DNA of 64,000 bases from Algoriphagus aestuariicola. GTDB taxonomy: Bacteria; Bacteroidota; Bacteroidia; Cytophagales; Cyclobacteriaceae. Below, piece by piece: positions 1 through 9,417 of this stretch; the stretch's first letter is position 1; every line of letters begins with the position of its first letter. The position numbers were made by a program, and so were the translations under genes. Where the stretch lies: positions 339,266-403,265 of the forward strand of contig NZ_JAFKCW010000004.1 in the NCBI RefSeq assembly GCF_017254835.1. The letters are read 5' to 3'. The notes below the pieces were generated by a model. It had not been told where the DNA came from. It saw only the letters and a program-made list of their open reading frames with translations, and did not search any database.

Positions 1-1161
1 ACCTTCACGTGGATCTTCGAATCGGATGGGCTTAGTCATATTGCCCACCTGCATCGTGTCGATGGTGAAATAAAGAACCGGATCCTCAAGCGTTCTCAGC
101 GAAAGTCGGTTTGAGTTGGTTGCCGGATCGGTGAAAAAGCCTCCATGATCAGATGTGGCGCGGTCTTCGGAATACTCTTTTGCAGCCTTGGCAAACTCGA
201 TTTTGCCCGCCTCGATTTCCTTTTTGAGACTGTCCAGATAGCGTTCCGCTTTCAGGAGATCCTCTTCGGTAGCCTTTGGAATACGCAAGATATGGCGGGT
301 ATTGAAGGTGCTGCCTTTTATTTCAAGGAGTTGGATCATGTGAAACCCAAACTGAGTCTCGACTGGATCACTGATTTCACCTTGTCTAAGACCCAAAGCA
401 GTTGACTCATACTCCGGCGCCAATTCCCCTCTCCTGAAAAATCCCAAATCGCCCCCTTGAGCACCAGAGCCTGGATCTTCGGAGTACCTCTTGGCCAGAT
501 CTGCAAAATCAGCCTTCCCATCCAAGATATCCTGTTTAAACTGTTTCAGCTGGGCGATGATTTCTTCCCGCACTTTGTCGCTGACTACCGGCTTTCTGAC
601 AATTTGTCCCACGGTGGCTTCGGAGGTGAAAAGCGGCAGAGAGTCTTTTGGAATGCTGTTGAAAAAAGCGCGGACGTCTGCAGGAGACACCGTCAGTCCT
701 TCAGTGATTTGGCCTCTCATTTTGGAGACAATCAGCTGCTCGCGGATCACGTCTTCCAGTTCGCCTTTGAGTTGCTCGGCGGTTTTTCCATAGACTTGGA
801 CGAGCATGTTTTCGTCGCCGCCAAATTGCTGCAATACCGCATTGAACCGGTTTTCTGTCTGCAGCATCACCTCGGCATCGGTCACGATTACGGAGTCAAT
901 CTCTGCTTTGGCCACCATCAGCTTATTGATCATGAGGCTTTCGAAAATGTCGCAGCGTGTGGGAGCTTCCATTCCCTGCTGGGCCTGGGCCAAAGCCTCT
1001 ATGTAGGTTTGTTGGACGTCAGATTCCAAGATGATATTATTGTCTACCTTGGCGACGATTTTATCCAAGACCTGGCCGGTAGGGGGAGCTTCCTGAGCAA
1101 AAGTCTGACTCAGTACTATCGCTCCCACAAGGCTGGGAATAAGTCGGTTTAGAAATTTCAT
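1..1161 (-). CDS. surA: SurA-like periplasmic peptidyl-prolyl isomerase (3' part cut by window edge)
   Basis: Reading the minus strand from the ATG at 1159-1161 gives 387 uninterrupted codons running off the left edge. The N-terminus has a signal peptide ending near FAQ. It is followed by a SurA-type segment (DKIVAKVDNNIILESDV) and then two parvulin domains, at about residues 195-300 and 305 onward, with the family pattern YSEDPGSGAQGGDLGFF. SurA proteins chaperone unfolded outer-membrane proteins across the periplasm. The gene lies 40 bp downstream of another parvulin gene on the same strand and is probably co-transcribed with it. The family call is firm; orthology to E. coli SurA is inferred. 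The C-terminus is not visible. Confidence 0.85.
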   Translation of the reverse strand, partial: MKFLNRLIPSLVGAIVLSQTFAQEAPPTGQVLDKIVAKVDNNIILESDVQQTYIEALAQAQQGMEAPTRCDIFESLMINKLMVAKAEIDSVIVTDAEVMLQTENRFNAVLQQFGGDENMLVQVYGKTAEQLKGELEDVIREQLIVSKMRGQITEGLTVSPADVRAFFNSIPKDSLPLFTSEATVGQIVRKPVVSDKVREEIIAQLKQFKQDILDGKADFADLAKRYSEDPGSGAQGGDLGFFRRGELAPEYESTALGLRQGEISDPVETQFGFHMIQLLEIKGSTFNTRHILRIPKATEEDLLKAERYLDSLKKEIEAGKIEFAKAAKEYSEDRATSDHGGFFTDPATNSNRLSLRTLEDPVLYFTIDTMQVGNMTKPIRFEDPREG

Positions 1162-1201
1162 GGGTTTTGGTAATCTGTTTTCCACTGAGGTGGAGTTTTG
1201 T

Positions 1202-3196
1202 TTATTGATTCAGTGCCAGAAAAGTCTCCTCTTTTACTTGGGGATTGATCTGGATGGGGTATTTGCTTTTTAGGGATTCGGTCAGGCTTAGGTCTAGGTA
1301 TTCCTGATAATCGCGGATCACGAGTCCCCTTGATTCTTCAAATTTTCTCGGGCCCGCCGGGATTTTCTGTCCTGTGAGAACCAGGTAGAGGCTGCCGTCC
1401 GATTGGATCTCCTGATAGGAAAGTTGCGTGTCGATCTTGGATAGTACTGGATGGTCAGGGTACTCGAATACGCCCCACTCCGTCTGATAAGCAAGGGGCG
1501 AGTTGGCCTGATAGTCGGCTTCAAAACCCTCGATGAGTGTCTGGTTGTAGCCGTTTCCCTGGAGTTTTTTGCGGGCGTTTTCTGCTTGCGAAGGATCCAA
1601 TACTTTCACCAGAAAGGCCTCGATGCGGTTTTTCCATTGGTATCGGTCTAGGTTTTTGCGGTAAAACTCGGCCTGACCGAGCGAGTCGGCTATTCCTTTT
1701 TCCCACACTTCCTGATTCATCAGCGAGAAGAGTAGGATGCCGTCATGGTATTCCTTGAGGAGCATTTGGTACTCCTTGTTGTTGGATTCTATGTCCTTCT
1801 CCTCGGTCTGGGCTAGCATTTTTGCCACAAAGCGATCAAACCAAAGGTCAAATGTGCCTCCGGTATGTTTGGAGCTGATCTCCTCACCGTCCATATAGGT
1901 GGTCAAGTCCGACACGAGGTAGGTTTTTCCCTGGAGTGTAAAAAGGGGCGCTTTGTCCAGTGATTGGCTGGTGACCTCAGATGCGAAGCTTGTTTTTTCC
2001 ACTGGGTTCAGAATTTGGGCCAAGCGACTGACGGAAGACTCGTCTTCCTGATAGCCATAGCGGGCTTTTTGTATGGCCACCACCTGAGACTGAATCATTC
2101 CTGAGCGACTATCCCTCAAGATTCGGGATCGGATATTTTCCTCCATTTCCTCGAATGGGGCAATCGGTTTTTTTTCCTCCAAGCGGAGTATGTGGTAGCC
2201 ATATTGGGTCTTGAGCGGCGGAGACACTTCGCCGATCTCAGTGAGAGAGAAGGCCCCCATTTCAAATTCGGGGATCATGCTTCCCACTCCAAACCAGGGC
2301 AGAAGGCCCCCCCTCTGGTTGGTTGCGGGATCTTCCGAATAAGTTTTGACGATGTCTTCCCAGACGGTGCTTTCTTTTTGGATCTCGGCATAGATGTCGG
2401 AGATCTTCCTGCGGGCGTTTTCTTCTTGGGTGGGATTTTCGGCATCAAAGCGTACCAAAATATGGGACACCCTTACCTGTCCGGGATTGGGCTGGCGGTC
2501 TTGGACTTTGATGATATGGTAACCAAAATTAGTCAATACGGGGTCGGAAACCTGTCCAGCCTGAAGTGTGTAAGCCGCATCCTCAAAAGGCTGAACCATC
2601 TGAAGTCCGGTAAAATAACCCAAGTCACCCTTGTTTATTTTGGCAGATGGGTCGTCGGAATATTGTACGGCCAGCTCGTTGATGTCACCTCCATTTTCGA
2701 TTTCGCCTTTTACTTTCAAGGCCATCTTCAGGACGATCAAGCTGTCTTCGGTGCTGGCATTTGGCGGAAACTGGAAAAGGATGTGGCTGGCCCTAACGAC
2801 CTCCTGCATCCTTGAGTAAGCTTTTCTCAATTCCCCCTCTTCCAGGGAATTTTTGATCAGATAGGGGCGGATCAGGGTCTCTTTGAAGGAGCTGAATTCC
2901 CTTGAAAATTCCTCTGTCTTCTCCAGTCCCAAGGCTTCCGCTTCACGGACTTTCAGCTTGTAATTAATAAAAAGCTCCAGGTTTTCCTCAAACTCCTCCC
3001 GGCTGATGCCCGGGGATTGGGCTCCAGTGCTTTTACCTTTGGAGATGAGGTACACGAGTTCATCCTTGTCCACGGGTTTTCCTCCCACAGTAAGCAGCGC
3101 ATCACCTGTACTTTGGGCGATGGTGGACAGGGGGAAATTAAGCAAGAATGCAATCTGAAGGGTGACTACAAATGCCGAAACGGTTCGGTGATTCAT
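1202..3196 (-). CDS. Parvulin-type peptidyl-prolyl isomerase, two PpiC domains
   Basis: A 664-residue protein from the ATG at 3196. An in-frame upstream start at 3223 would only add residues before the signal peptide MNHRTVSAFVVTLQIAF. Two PpiC/rotamase domains are visible at about residues 130-230 (RASHILFQF ... GYHIIKV) and 240-345 (RVSHILVRF ... GYHILRLEEKKP). About 300 C-terminal residues have no domain I recognise. It should act in the periplasm as a folding catalyst or chaperone for envelope proteins, together with the SurA-like gene that follows. Paired parvulin genes of this kind are common in Bacteroidota. The exact client role is unknown. Confidence 0.88.
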   Translation of the reverse strand: MNHRTVSAFVVTLQIAFLLNFPLSTIAQSTGDALLTVGGKPVDKDELVYLISKGKSTGAQSPGISREEFEENLELFINYKLKVREAEALGLEKTEEFSREFSSFKETLIRPYLIKNSLEEGELRKAYSRMQEVVRASHILFQFPPNASTEDSLIVLKMALKVKGEIENGGDINELAVQYSDDPSAKINKGDLGYFTGLQMVQPFEDAAYTLQAGQVSDPVLTNFGYHIIKVQDRQPNPGQVRVSHILVRFDAENPTQEENARRKISDIYAEIQKESTVWEDIVKTYSEDPATNQRGGLLPWFGVGSMIPEFEMGAFSLTEIGEVSPPLKTQYGYHILRLEEKKPIAPFEEMEENIRSRILRDSRSGMIQSQVVAIQKARYGYQEDESSVSRLAQILNPVEKTSFASEVTSQSLDKAPLFTLQGKTYLVSDLTTYMDGEEISSKHTGGTFDLWFDRFVAKMLAQTEEKDIESNNKEYQMLLKEYHDGILLFSLMNQEVWEKGIADSLGQAEFYRKNLDRYQWKNRIEAFLVKVLDPSQAENARKKLQGNGYNQTLIEGFEADYQANSPLAYQTEWGVFEYPDHPVLSKIDTQLSYQEIQSDGSLYLVLTGQKIPAGPRKFEESRGLVIRDYQEYLDLSLTESLKSKYPIQINPQVKEETFLALNQ

Positions 3197-3283
3197 GTAC
3201 TGGATAGCCGATTTACAATGCAATGTTACAAATTTATCAGTAATTCGAGGTGAAAGCCCTATCGCTCGGGCATTTAACCAAAA

Positions 3284-3697
3284 TTAGGATCGAAACCACT
3301 TGATCAGCCGGCAGGTATTCGTACCGTTTTTGGATTCAAATTCGATCTCGTCCATGATCTTCTTTACCAAAATGATGCCTAAGCCACCTTTTCGCTTTTC
3401 TACCATGACCTTTTTGAGGTCGGGAACTTCGTAGTCCAGGAGGTTAAAGGCTTCGCCTTGGTCAGAAATCTCAAAAATCAGTTTTTCATCTGCGTCTTTT
3501 ATTTCGAGCTGGATGATGTCCTGGGGGTTGCAGCGGTGGGAATGGATGATGAGGTTGGCACAGACTTCTTCCACCGCCAGGGTGACCTGGTGCTTTTCGA
3601 TTTCGTCGAGGGTCGCGCCACCCAGCGCTTGCTGGAGGAATGCTCTCAATTCCGAAAGTGCCGAAGTTTGGCAAGATATGTCCAATCTGTACTTCAT
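3284..3697 (-). CDS. RsbW/SpoIIAB-like anti-sigma serine kinase
   Basis: A 137-residue HATPase_c_2 protein. The N box (EEVCANLIIH), a G1-like DQGEAF and a G2-like KGGLGIILVKKIMD are all present, so ATP binding is expected. Family members bind a sigma factor or other partner, and phosphorylate a STAS-domain antagonist. I use the ATG at 3697, one base past the TGA of the upstream STAS gene; a TTG four codons earlier would overlap that gene. It is the last gene of a phosphatase-STAS-kinase operon. No sigma factor gene lies nearby, so the output of the switch cannot be read from this window. Confidence 0.88.
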   Translation of the reverse strand: MKYRLDISCQTSALSELRAFLQQALGGATLDEIEKHQVTLAVEEVCANLIIHSHRCNPQDIIQLEIKDADEKLIFEISDQGEAFNLLDYEVPDLKKVMVEKRKGGLGIILVKKIMDEIEFESKNGTNTCRLIKWFRS

Positions 3698-3698
3698 T

Positions 3699-4031
3699 TC
3701 AATCTGCAAATGCTGCCGCTCGATCCGGATAGATGGGAATCAATTGGTCAAGGCCAAGAATCCTGAACACTTCAAAAACCCTTGGGGCTAGATCGCATAT
3801 TTTCATGCGGATGCCCTGGTCCTGAAAGTCCTCCAGGTAGGACATGAATACCCCCAGCCCAGCGGATGAGATGTATTCGAGGTTTTTGCCGTCGATAAGG
3901 AGGGATTTGCTGCCGGAAGCGATGATCTCCTGAATGGCCTCGTCTAGGATTACGGAGTTGCTGGCATCCACTTCTCCGTATAGACTCAGGATTTCAAATT
4001 CGTTTTCTTTTGATTTTTCCAGACTAAGCAT
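3699..4031 (-). CDS. STAS-domain anti-sigma factor antagonist
   Basis: A 110-residue single STAS domain like SpoIIAA/RsbV. The phosphorylation-site loop is LEYISSAGLGVF, with Ser55 or Ser56 matching the conserved serine of the family. In the known mechanism the kinase phosphorylates this serine and the PP2C phosphatase removes the phosphate. The unphosphorylated protein then captures the kinase. It sits 30 bp after the phosphatase gene and 1 bp before the kinase gene, an order that fits this cycle. Start ATG at 4031. Confidence 0.9.
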   Translation of the reverse strand: MLSLEKSKENEFEILSLYGEVDASNSVILDEAIQEIIASGSKSLLIDGKNLEYISSAGLGVFMSYLEDFQDQGIRMKICDLAPRVFEVFRILGLDQLIPIYPDRAAAFAD

Positions 4032-4061
4032 GGTTTGGGATTCTAGATTCTATGGGGTTTT

Positions 4062-6134
4062 TCAGTTGTTTGGCTGTTGAAACTTTACGACCATCATCGA
4101 ATAGTCATCTTCGATCATGCCGTCGCCACCTACAAAGACGTGAAGGGCATCGATAAGTTGGTTTTGGATTTCCTTCGGACTTTTCAAGTGGTGGATTTCC
4201 ACCAGACTTTTGATCCGTTCAAAGCCAAATTGCTGGCCCTTCTGGTTTTTGGCTTCCACGATTCCGTCCGTAATCAATACAAGGATGTCTCCCGGCTCAT
4301 AGGTGAAGGTTTTTTCCTGAACGTGATTTTCGTACTGCTTGTTTCTCAAAATCCCCAAGCCCAGTCCGTCGAAGAACAAATATTCCGACTTTCCCTCGGT
4401 TGCCTTGTAAAGCAAGGTCGGAATATGGCCCGCACGAGCATGACAGATTTGGCGCTCTGAGATATTGATCTGGAAAATCGAAGCTGTGATAAAATGGTTC
4501 CTTTCAAGGCATTTTCCCAAGGCTGAATTGGCCTTGATCATAAATTGAGCAGGGCTCAGATTGAGTTGGATTAGACTTTGGAAGACGCCCTTCATCTGTG
4601 CCATGTGGAAGGCCGCGGAGGTACCCTTGCCCGAGACGTCCCCGATGATCATCACGTAGCGGTTTTCGTCCACCTTATAGGTGTCATAGTAGTCGCCTCC
4701 GACTTCGTCCGCCGCATTGGAAAACGCGCAAATTTCGTATTGATCCGGATGATCAAGTTGGGAAGGAAGCAATGCTTTTTGGACGCGTTGCGCGATTTTG
4801 AGCTCTTCCTGATAGCGTTCGTTTTGGATAGCTTGGTTCAGCAGTCGGTGGTTTTCCACCGCTATACAGGCTTGTCGGACAAAGGTGCTGATGATATTGA
4901 CCATCTCTTTGTTGAAGCCGTCACGAACCTCCTTGCACAGCACCATCCGGCCAATGGCGATTTTGTTGATCACCAGCGGGACCAAAAGGGTGGATTCATA
5001 TCGGGGATGCTCCAGTCTCACCAAGAGGGGCTGGAGCATTTCGGGACGGTCCGAGGTGGCCCAGCCTATGGCCGATTTCTGGTTTTTGATCATCTCGGAG
5101 ATTTCTTCTTTGGTTGCTTCATCGAGAAACCGCAACTGGTTGATCCCCTCATTTTGCCCGTCAGGGCTGATTTCTATCCAGGCTCCGTCGGAATAAGACG
5201 CACTCATGCAGCTGTCCAGTAGGATGTCGAGTACTTGCTCTTCGTTGTCGTCTGGCTGTATGGATTGGCTCAGGCGCTGAAAATTGATCGCCTCGGTCAA
5301 CTTCTGCTCAAATACCGAGGAGGTAGGAAGGTTGAAGAGCGTGACCAAAAAACTGAACAAGGCATAGGTAAAGATGAAGCCAAACAGAGCCATCAAAAAC
5401 AGGTTGTCGGTCAGGTTGACCTGAAAGGGTTCGGCTGTATTGAATGCAAGCATCCTTCGGAAAAGGTAGCCTGTGCAAGCTAGGATCAGGAACAGGAAAA
5501 GGAGAGACTTCCACTTTTCCTTGAAGGTCAGGTAGGGTATCCATTTCAGGTTGCTGGACAGGACCACCGTGATCACGAAGAGGATGACCATCCCAAATAG
5601 GAAGCTGTAGTCGAAGTTGTTTTTGTTGAAAAACACAAAAAACATCGCCAAGAGCATCGCAAATTCAAAGGTCTGCCATTGCTTGACGACTTGTTTGTTT
5701 TTCTGGTACAGGATCAGATGCTTCCAAAGCAATGCCGAGGAAATCAGGAATATCGTCGTCAGGGCAAAGTTGACGTGGTAGAAGAAATTTTTGAGGAAGG
5801 GCTCGGTGGCAAGTTTGCTGTCGCCCATGGAGACGTAAAACAGCTCCGTGAGTAAGGCCATGCCGGTGGCGAATATGCCGGTCGATGCTGCCCTCCATAG
5901 CAGATTGAGAAAGTCGCTCTGGATATTCTTGCCTACTGAATAGTTGTAAAAACCATAGAGGGTAAAGAAAAAGAGGATTTCGAGTATCCAGGTGATTTCG
6001 GTGGAAATTCCCGACTCGATCTCGTTGATCATGCCAAAAAGCCGTACCAAGTCTACAAACAACAGGGCCAGCCACACCAGAATGGCGAGCAGGAGACTGA
6101 GTTTGCCGATATGGATGGAGGGGAGCTTGACCAT
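4062..6134 (-). CDS. Membrane-bound PP2C (SpoIIE/RsbU) phosphatase with GAF domain
   Basis: A 690-residue protein. About seven or eight hydrophobic segments fill residues 10-260. A GAF-like region covers roughly 290-440, and a SpoIIE-type PP2C domain about 450-690. Metal-binding motifs are intact: VGGDYYDTY, IGDVSGKG, LITDGIVEA and the final DDYSMMVV. It should dephosphorylate the downstream STAS protein in response to a signal at the membrane or in the GAF pocket. It is the first gene of the three-gene partner-switching operon. The ligand is unknown. Confidence 0.9.
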   Translation of the reverse strand: MVKLPSIHIGKLSLLLAILVWLALLFVDLVRLFGMINEIESGISTEITWILEILFFFTLYGFYNYSVGKNIQSDFLNLLWRAASTGIFATGMALLTELFYVSMGDSKLATEPFLKNFFYHVNFALTTIFLISSALLWKHLILYQKNKQVVKQWQTFEFAMLLAMFFVFFNKNNFDYSFLFGMVILFVITVVLSSNLKWIPYLTFKEKWKSLLFLFLILACTGYLFRRMLAFNTAEPFQVNLTDNLFLMALFGFIFTYALFSFLVTLFNLPTSSVFEQKLTEAINFQRLSQSIQPDDNEEQVLDILLDSCMSASYSDGAWIEISPDGQNEGINQLRFLDEATKEEISEMIKNQKSAIGWATSDRPEMLQPLLVRLEHPRYESTLLVPLVINKIAIGRMVLCKEVRDGFNKEMVNIISTFVRQACIAVENHRLLNQAIQNERYQEELKIAQRVQKALLPSQLDHPDQYEICAFSNAADEVGGDYYDTYKVDENRYVMIIGDVSGKGTSAAFHMAQMKGVFQSLIQLNLSPAQFMIKANSALGKCLERNHFITASIFQINISERQICHARAGHIPTLLYKATEGKSEYLFFDGLGLGILRNKQYENHVQEKTFTYEPGDILVLITDGIVEAKNQKGQQFGFERIKSLVEIHHLKSPKEIQNQLIDALHVFVGGDGMIEDDYSMMVVKFQQPNN

Positions 6135-6230
6135 CAGTATGATTTCGCAATAATACTCAAACTGAACTATTCCTTCTCAAAACGGGTGTTTTCAGTCGGC
6201 TTTGGCTAGTTAAAAATTGTAAAGAACCAA

Positions 6231-6542
6231 TCAAAGGCAAATCAGCTCTTCCACTATCCCTTTGCCCACTTTTTCTTCGATCAGCACCAATACTTTGGAG
6301 CGGTTGAGCATGAGTTCTTTCTTGATCGGTCCTGAGCTGAGTTTTACAAAAAGCTTTTTGTCTTTGACAAAAACAGAAGAAGTTCGGTCGGCGATCGTCT
6401 TTCCCACGATCTCGCCCCAGCTGCTGACAAGTTGTTTTTCTTTGAACTTATCTTCCAGCCTGTAGGCTTTCAGCAGCTCATTGAAGGCTGCCTCAAGCGG
6501 TGCCACTTCTTTTTTTCTGCCTGGATTTGGATTGTGGTTCAT
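6231..6542 (-). CDS. DUF721 (DciA-like) protein
   Basis: A 103-residue DUF721 protein with the typical pattern SWGEIVGKTIADRT followed by a short beta-rich part ending in KSKVLVLIEEKVG-like sequence. The family includes DciA, the ancestral loader of the DnaB replicative helicase, so a role in replication is plausible. Orthology to DciA is inferred from family membership only. It starts 4 bp after the end of hemW on the same strand and is probably translated from the same mRNA. Confidence 0.8.
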   Translation of the reverse strand: MNHNPNPGRKKEVAPLEAAFNELLKAYRLEDKFKEKQLVSSWGEIVGKTIADRTSSVFVKDKKLFVKLSSGPIKKELMLNRSKVLVLIEEKVGKGIVEELICL

Positions 6543-6546
6543 GGAT

Positions 6547-7668
6547 CTAGATGAATAGTTCGGCTGCGATACTGTCAGCCAGTAACATTCCCCTTTTGGT
6601 CAAAGATAGAGTTTTACCGTCCCAATTCAGCCAGCCCTGGCGAGCTAATTTTTCGATGGTGGAGGATTTGGTCTGCCAAAGGTCTATTCCATAGTCCTCT
6701 ACCAAGTTGGAGAGAGAGATTCCCCACATCGTCCTAAGCCCGGTCATGATCCGGTCGTTAGCCCGGTCTTCGATAGTAGAATGCTCCTCTTGGTAGGGGA
6801 TTTTTTCTGATTCCAAGATGCTGATGTAGGAAGCGTTGTGGGCGGGATTGGCACCGCGCTTGTCTCCGTCAAATGAATGGGCACTCGGCCCAAGCCCCAG
6901 GTAGGGCACGCCCCGCCAGTAGTTGGTGTTGTGAAGGGCAAACTGCCCCAGCTTTCCAAAGTTGGAGATCTCATATTGCATGTAGCCCGCATTCTCGCTT
7001 TGCTCCTGAAGCCATTCGAATTGCTCGGCGGCGAAGTCCTCTTCGGCGGGGTGGAATTTGCCTTTCTCGGCCCACTTTCCCAGTGCAGTTTTGGGTTCAA
7101 CGGTCAAGGCGTAGGCTGAGATATGTCCAGGATCTTGGAGGAGCGCTTCTTTGAGGTCTTTTTTCCAGATCGAATGGTCGCTATGGGGGAAGCCATAGAT
7201 CAGGTCTATGGAAAACTTGTCGAATCCGGCGTTTCTTCCGCGCGAAATGGCCTCCAAAGCTTCTTTGGCAGAATGTGCCCGATTGTAAAACTTTAGGACC
7301 TCTTCGTCAAAACTCTGGATGCCCAAGCTAAGACGGTCTATGCCCAGGGATATCCACGCCTTTAGATTTTCTTCGGATAGGTCGTCTGGGTTGGCTTCCA
7401 GTGTGACTTCTTTTAGCGCCAATTGGAAATTGCCACGGATCTTATTAAGCAGGAACTCCAAGTGTTTTTCCGAAAGAAGCGAAGGTGTGCCTCCGCCAAA
7501 GTAGATCGTTTCCAGCTTTTGGTCTTTCAGAAAATCCTTTCGCAAGTCGATTTCTGTCCCGATCGATGCGACCATTTGATCTACGCGGCCTAGATTGGTG
7601 CTGAAGTGGAAGTCGCAATAGTGGCACGCCTGCCTGCAAAACGGAATGTGGATATAGATGCCTGCCAA
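6547..7668 (-). CDS. hemW: HemW radical SAM protein (coproporphyrinogen oxidase-like)
   Basis: A 373-residue protein opening with IYIHIPFCRQACHYCDFHF, the HemW form of the radical-SAM CxxxCxxC cluster motif, followed by GGGTPSLL. HemW proteins bind heme and act as heme chaperones; older annotations call them oxygen-independent coproporphyrinogen III oxidase. The start is TTG at 7668: no in-frame ATG or GTG exists between it and the upstream stop, and the next Met lies beyond the cluster motif. The gene diverges from the Omp85 gene across only 48 bp. DUF721 follows after 4 bp. Confidence 0.9.
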   Translation of the reverse strand: MAGIYIHIPFCRQACHYCDFHFSTNLGRVDQMVASIGTEIDLRKDFLKDQKLETIYFGGGTPSLLSEKHLEFLLNKIRGNFQLALKEVTLEANPDDLSEENLKAWISLGIDRLSLGIQSFDEEVLKFYNRAHSAKEALEAISRGRNAGFDKFSIDLIYGFPHSDHSIWKKDLKEALLQDPGHISAYALTVEPKTALGKWAEKGKFHPAEEDFAAEQFEWLQEQSENAGYMQYEISNFGKLGQFALHNTNYWRGVPYLGLGPSAHSFDGDKRGANPAHNASYISILESEKIPYQEEHSTIEDRANDRIMTGLRTMWGISLSNLVEDYGIDLWQTKSSTIEKLARQGWLNWDGKTLSLTKRGMLLADSIAAELFI

Positions 7669-7716
7669 TTGAATTCGATTAACTTGCGAATATAATCAAT
7701 CCCGAATTGCGCCTTG

Positions 7717-9414
7717 ATGACCCGGTTATTGGCAGTCTTCTTTTTGCTGGCTTGCGTCAAGTACGCTTGCTTGGGCCAGCAGGCAGTCAGGGTGGCTTGG
7801 GATGAGACATCAGGAATCGGTAAGCGAGAAATCCGACATTTTTCGGAGCGGGACTCTGCCCTGATGCTGACGGACTCACTCACACGGCTGTTCCATAGGG
7901 GGGGATTTCTTGAAGGAAGATTTAATGAGCGGATCCAAGGCGATACCTTGACCTTGCATTGGGACTCAGGCAGGCTTTTCCGCTGGGAAAAAATCGATCT
8001 GGGAAATGTGCCTCCAAATATCGTAGCACAGCTTGGAACCCCAAATCTAAGCTACCCAGCACCATATAGATGGATGGAAGAGGGCCTGAAGCTGTCAGAA
8101 AACAACGGATACCCTTTTGCGGAGTTAAAGATCGACAGCCTGGAAATCCGGGATAGTTTCCTTTCGGGGAAAATCACCTATGTCGCGGGCCCCTACATCA
8201 CCTGGGATAGCTTGGAGATAGCTGGCGAAAGCAAGACAAAAGCTACTTACCTCCAGTTGATCTCGGGTTTGGCTCCAGGATCGCCCTTTTCCCAAGAGGA
8301 ACTGGAAAATGCCACCATGACGCTAAGAAAGTCCCCTTATTTTACCTTGGTGGGTTCCCCTTATTTATCCTTTCAAACCCAGCAAGCGAAGCCGATTTTC
8401 ACACTTCAGGATCGCCGGGTCAATGTCTTCGATGGCGTTGTTGGACTTTTGCCGAATGAGAACGAGCCGGGTAAAATGCTGGTCACGGGGGAAGTAGATC
8501 TTAGGCTGTATCATCTGGGAGGCAAAGGGCGGGATTTTTTGATCCAGTGGCAGCGGCTAAACATCCAGTCACAGTCCTTGGAGATACATGCAAGGGAGGC
8601 TTTTATATTCCGATCTCCCTTGGACTTCAACGTAGGATTTTCACTTTTGAAGCAGGATTCCACCTTTGTCAACCGGACCTTTGAATTGGCTTTTGGCTAC
8701 AGGATCTCAGACGAAGGCTACCTTGATTTTTTTACCAGGCGGCAGGCTGGAGACTTGATTTCTCCAGAGGGGCTCGAACATTCAGAGACTTTGCCGACCG
8801 CAATCGACTATCGCTGGAACCAATACGGAATGGGTTTGGACTGGGACATGCTTGATTCGCCGATAACACCCAGACGGGGAATGCTGTTTCAGGGGCAGTT
8901 TTCACTAGGGAACAAAAAGATTCTGGAAAATACCGGCTTGCCGGAGGAGGCCTATGAGGACTTGGATGAATCGTCCCCGCAATATCAGGTTTGGTTTTCG
9001 GCGGAAAAACACCTCTACCTCAAACCGGGCTGGGGGATGTGGATCCGGGGAGTTGGAGGTTTTCTTGAAAATGAGAACCTGTTTCTGAATGAGTTTTTCC
9101 GACTGGGGGGACTAAAGAGTATCCGGGGATTCAACGAAAAGAGTTTTTTTGCGAAAAGCTATGGATACCTGAACTTGGAGCAGCGCCTGTTTTTTGACCA
9201 AAACTCCTATTTGGTGCTTTTTACGGATATGGGAGTCTTGGAAAATCCCTATTCGGATAAAAAAAACGACCGGCCTTTTTCTTTTGGCACTGGAATCAAT
9301 TTGGACACTGACGGAGGATTGTTCAGTTTTGTGTTTGCGTTGGGAAAATCAAATACGCAGTCTATGTCTTTTGCCTATTCCAGAATTCACTTCGGATATC
9401 TGGCGAGGTTTTAG
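7717..9414 (+). CDS. Omp85-family outer-membrane protein (BamA/TamA-like)
   Basis: A 565-residue protein with signal peptide MTRLLAVFFLLACVKYACLG. A short N-terminal half could hold one or two POTRA domains, and a C-terminal barrel of about 330 residues follows. The Omp85 lid-loop signature appears as SIRGFNEKSFF, and the chain ends in an aromatic residue (GYLARF), as outer-membrane barrels do. Omp85 proteins insert or translocate proteins at the outer membrane. This one is shorter than BamA, so it is more likely a TamA-like or specialised member. I use the ATG at 7717; a TTG lies one codon earlier. Confidence 0.82.
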   Translation: MTRLLAVFFLLACVKYACLGQQAVRVAWDETSGIGKREIRHFSERDSALMLTDSLTRLFHRGGFLEGRFNERIQGDTLTLHWDSGRLFRWEKIDLGNVPPNIVAQLGTPNLSYPAPYRWMEEGLKLSENNGYPFAELKIDSLEIRDSFLSGKITYVAGPYITWDSLEIAGESKTKATYLQLISGLAPGSPFSQEELENATMTLRKSPYFTLVGSPYLSFQTQQAKPIFTLQDRRVNVFDGVVGLLPNENEPGKMLVTGEVDLRLYHLGGKGRDFLIQWQRLNIQSQSLEIHAREAFIFRSPLDFNVGFSLLKQDSTFVNRTFELAFGYRISDEGYLDFFTRRQAGDLISPEGLEHSETLPTAIDYRWNQYGMGLDWDMLDSPITPRRGMLFQGQFSLGNKKILENTGLPEEAYEDLDESSPQYQVWFSAEKHLYLKPGWGMWIRGVGGFLENENLFLNEFFRLGGLKSIRGFNEKSFFAKSYGYLNLEQRLFFDQNSYLVLFTDMGVLENPYSDKKNDRPFSFGTGINLDTDGGLFSFVFALGKSNTQSMSFAYSRIHFGYLARF

Positions 9415-9417
9415 AGT

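Noticed and set aside
457-1152. Long plus-strand ORF opposite the SurA-like gene
   Set aside because: The minus strand has a full signal peptide and two parvulin domains; the plus ORF has no recognisable structure.
2192-2815. 207-residue plus ORF opposite the second parvulin gene
   Set aside because: Shadow of a well-supported gene; no domain.
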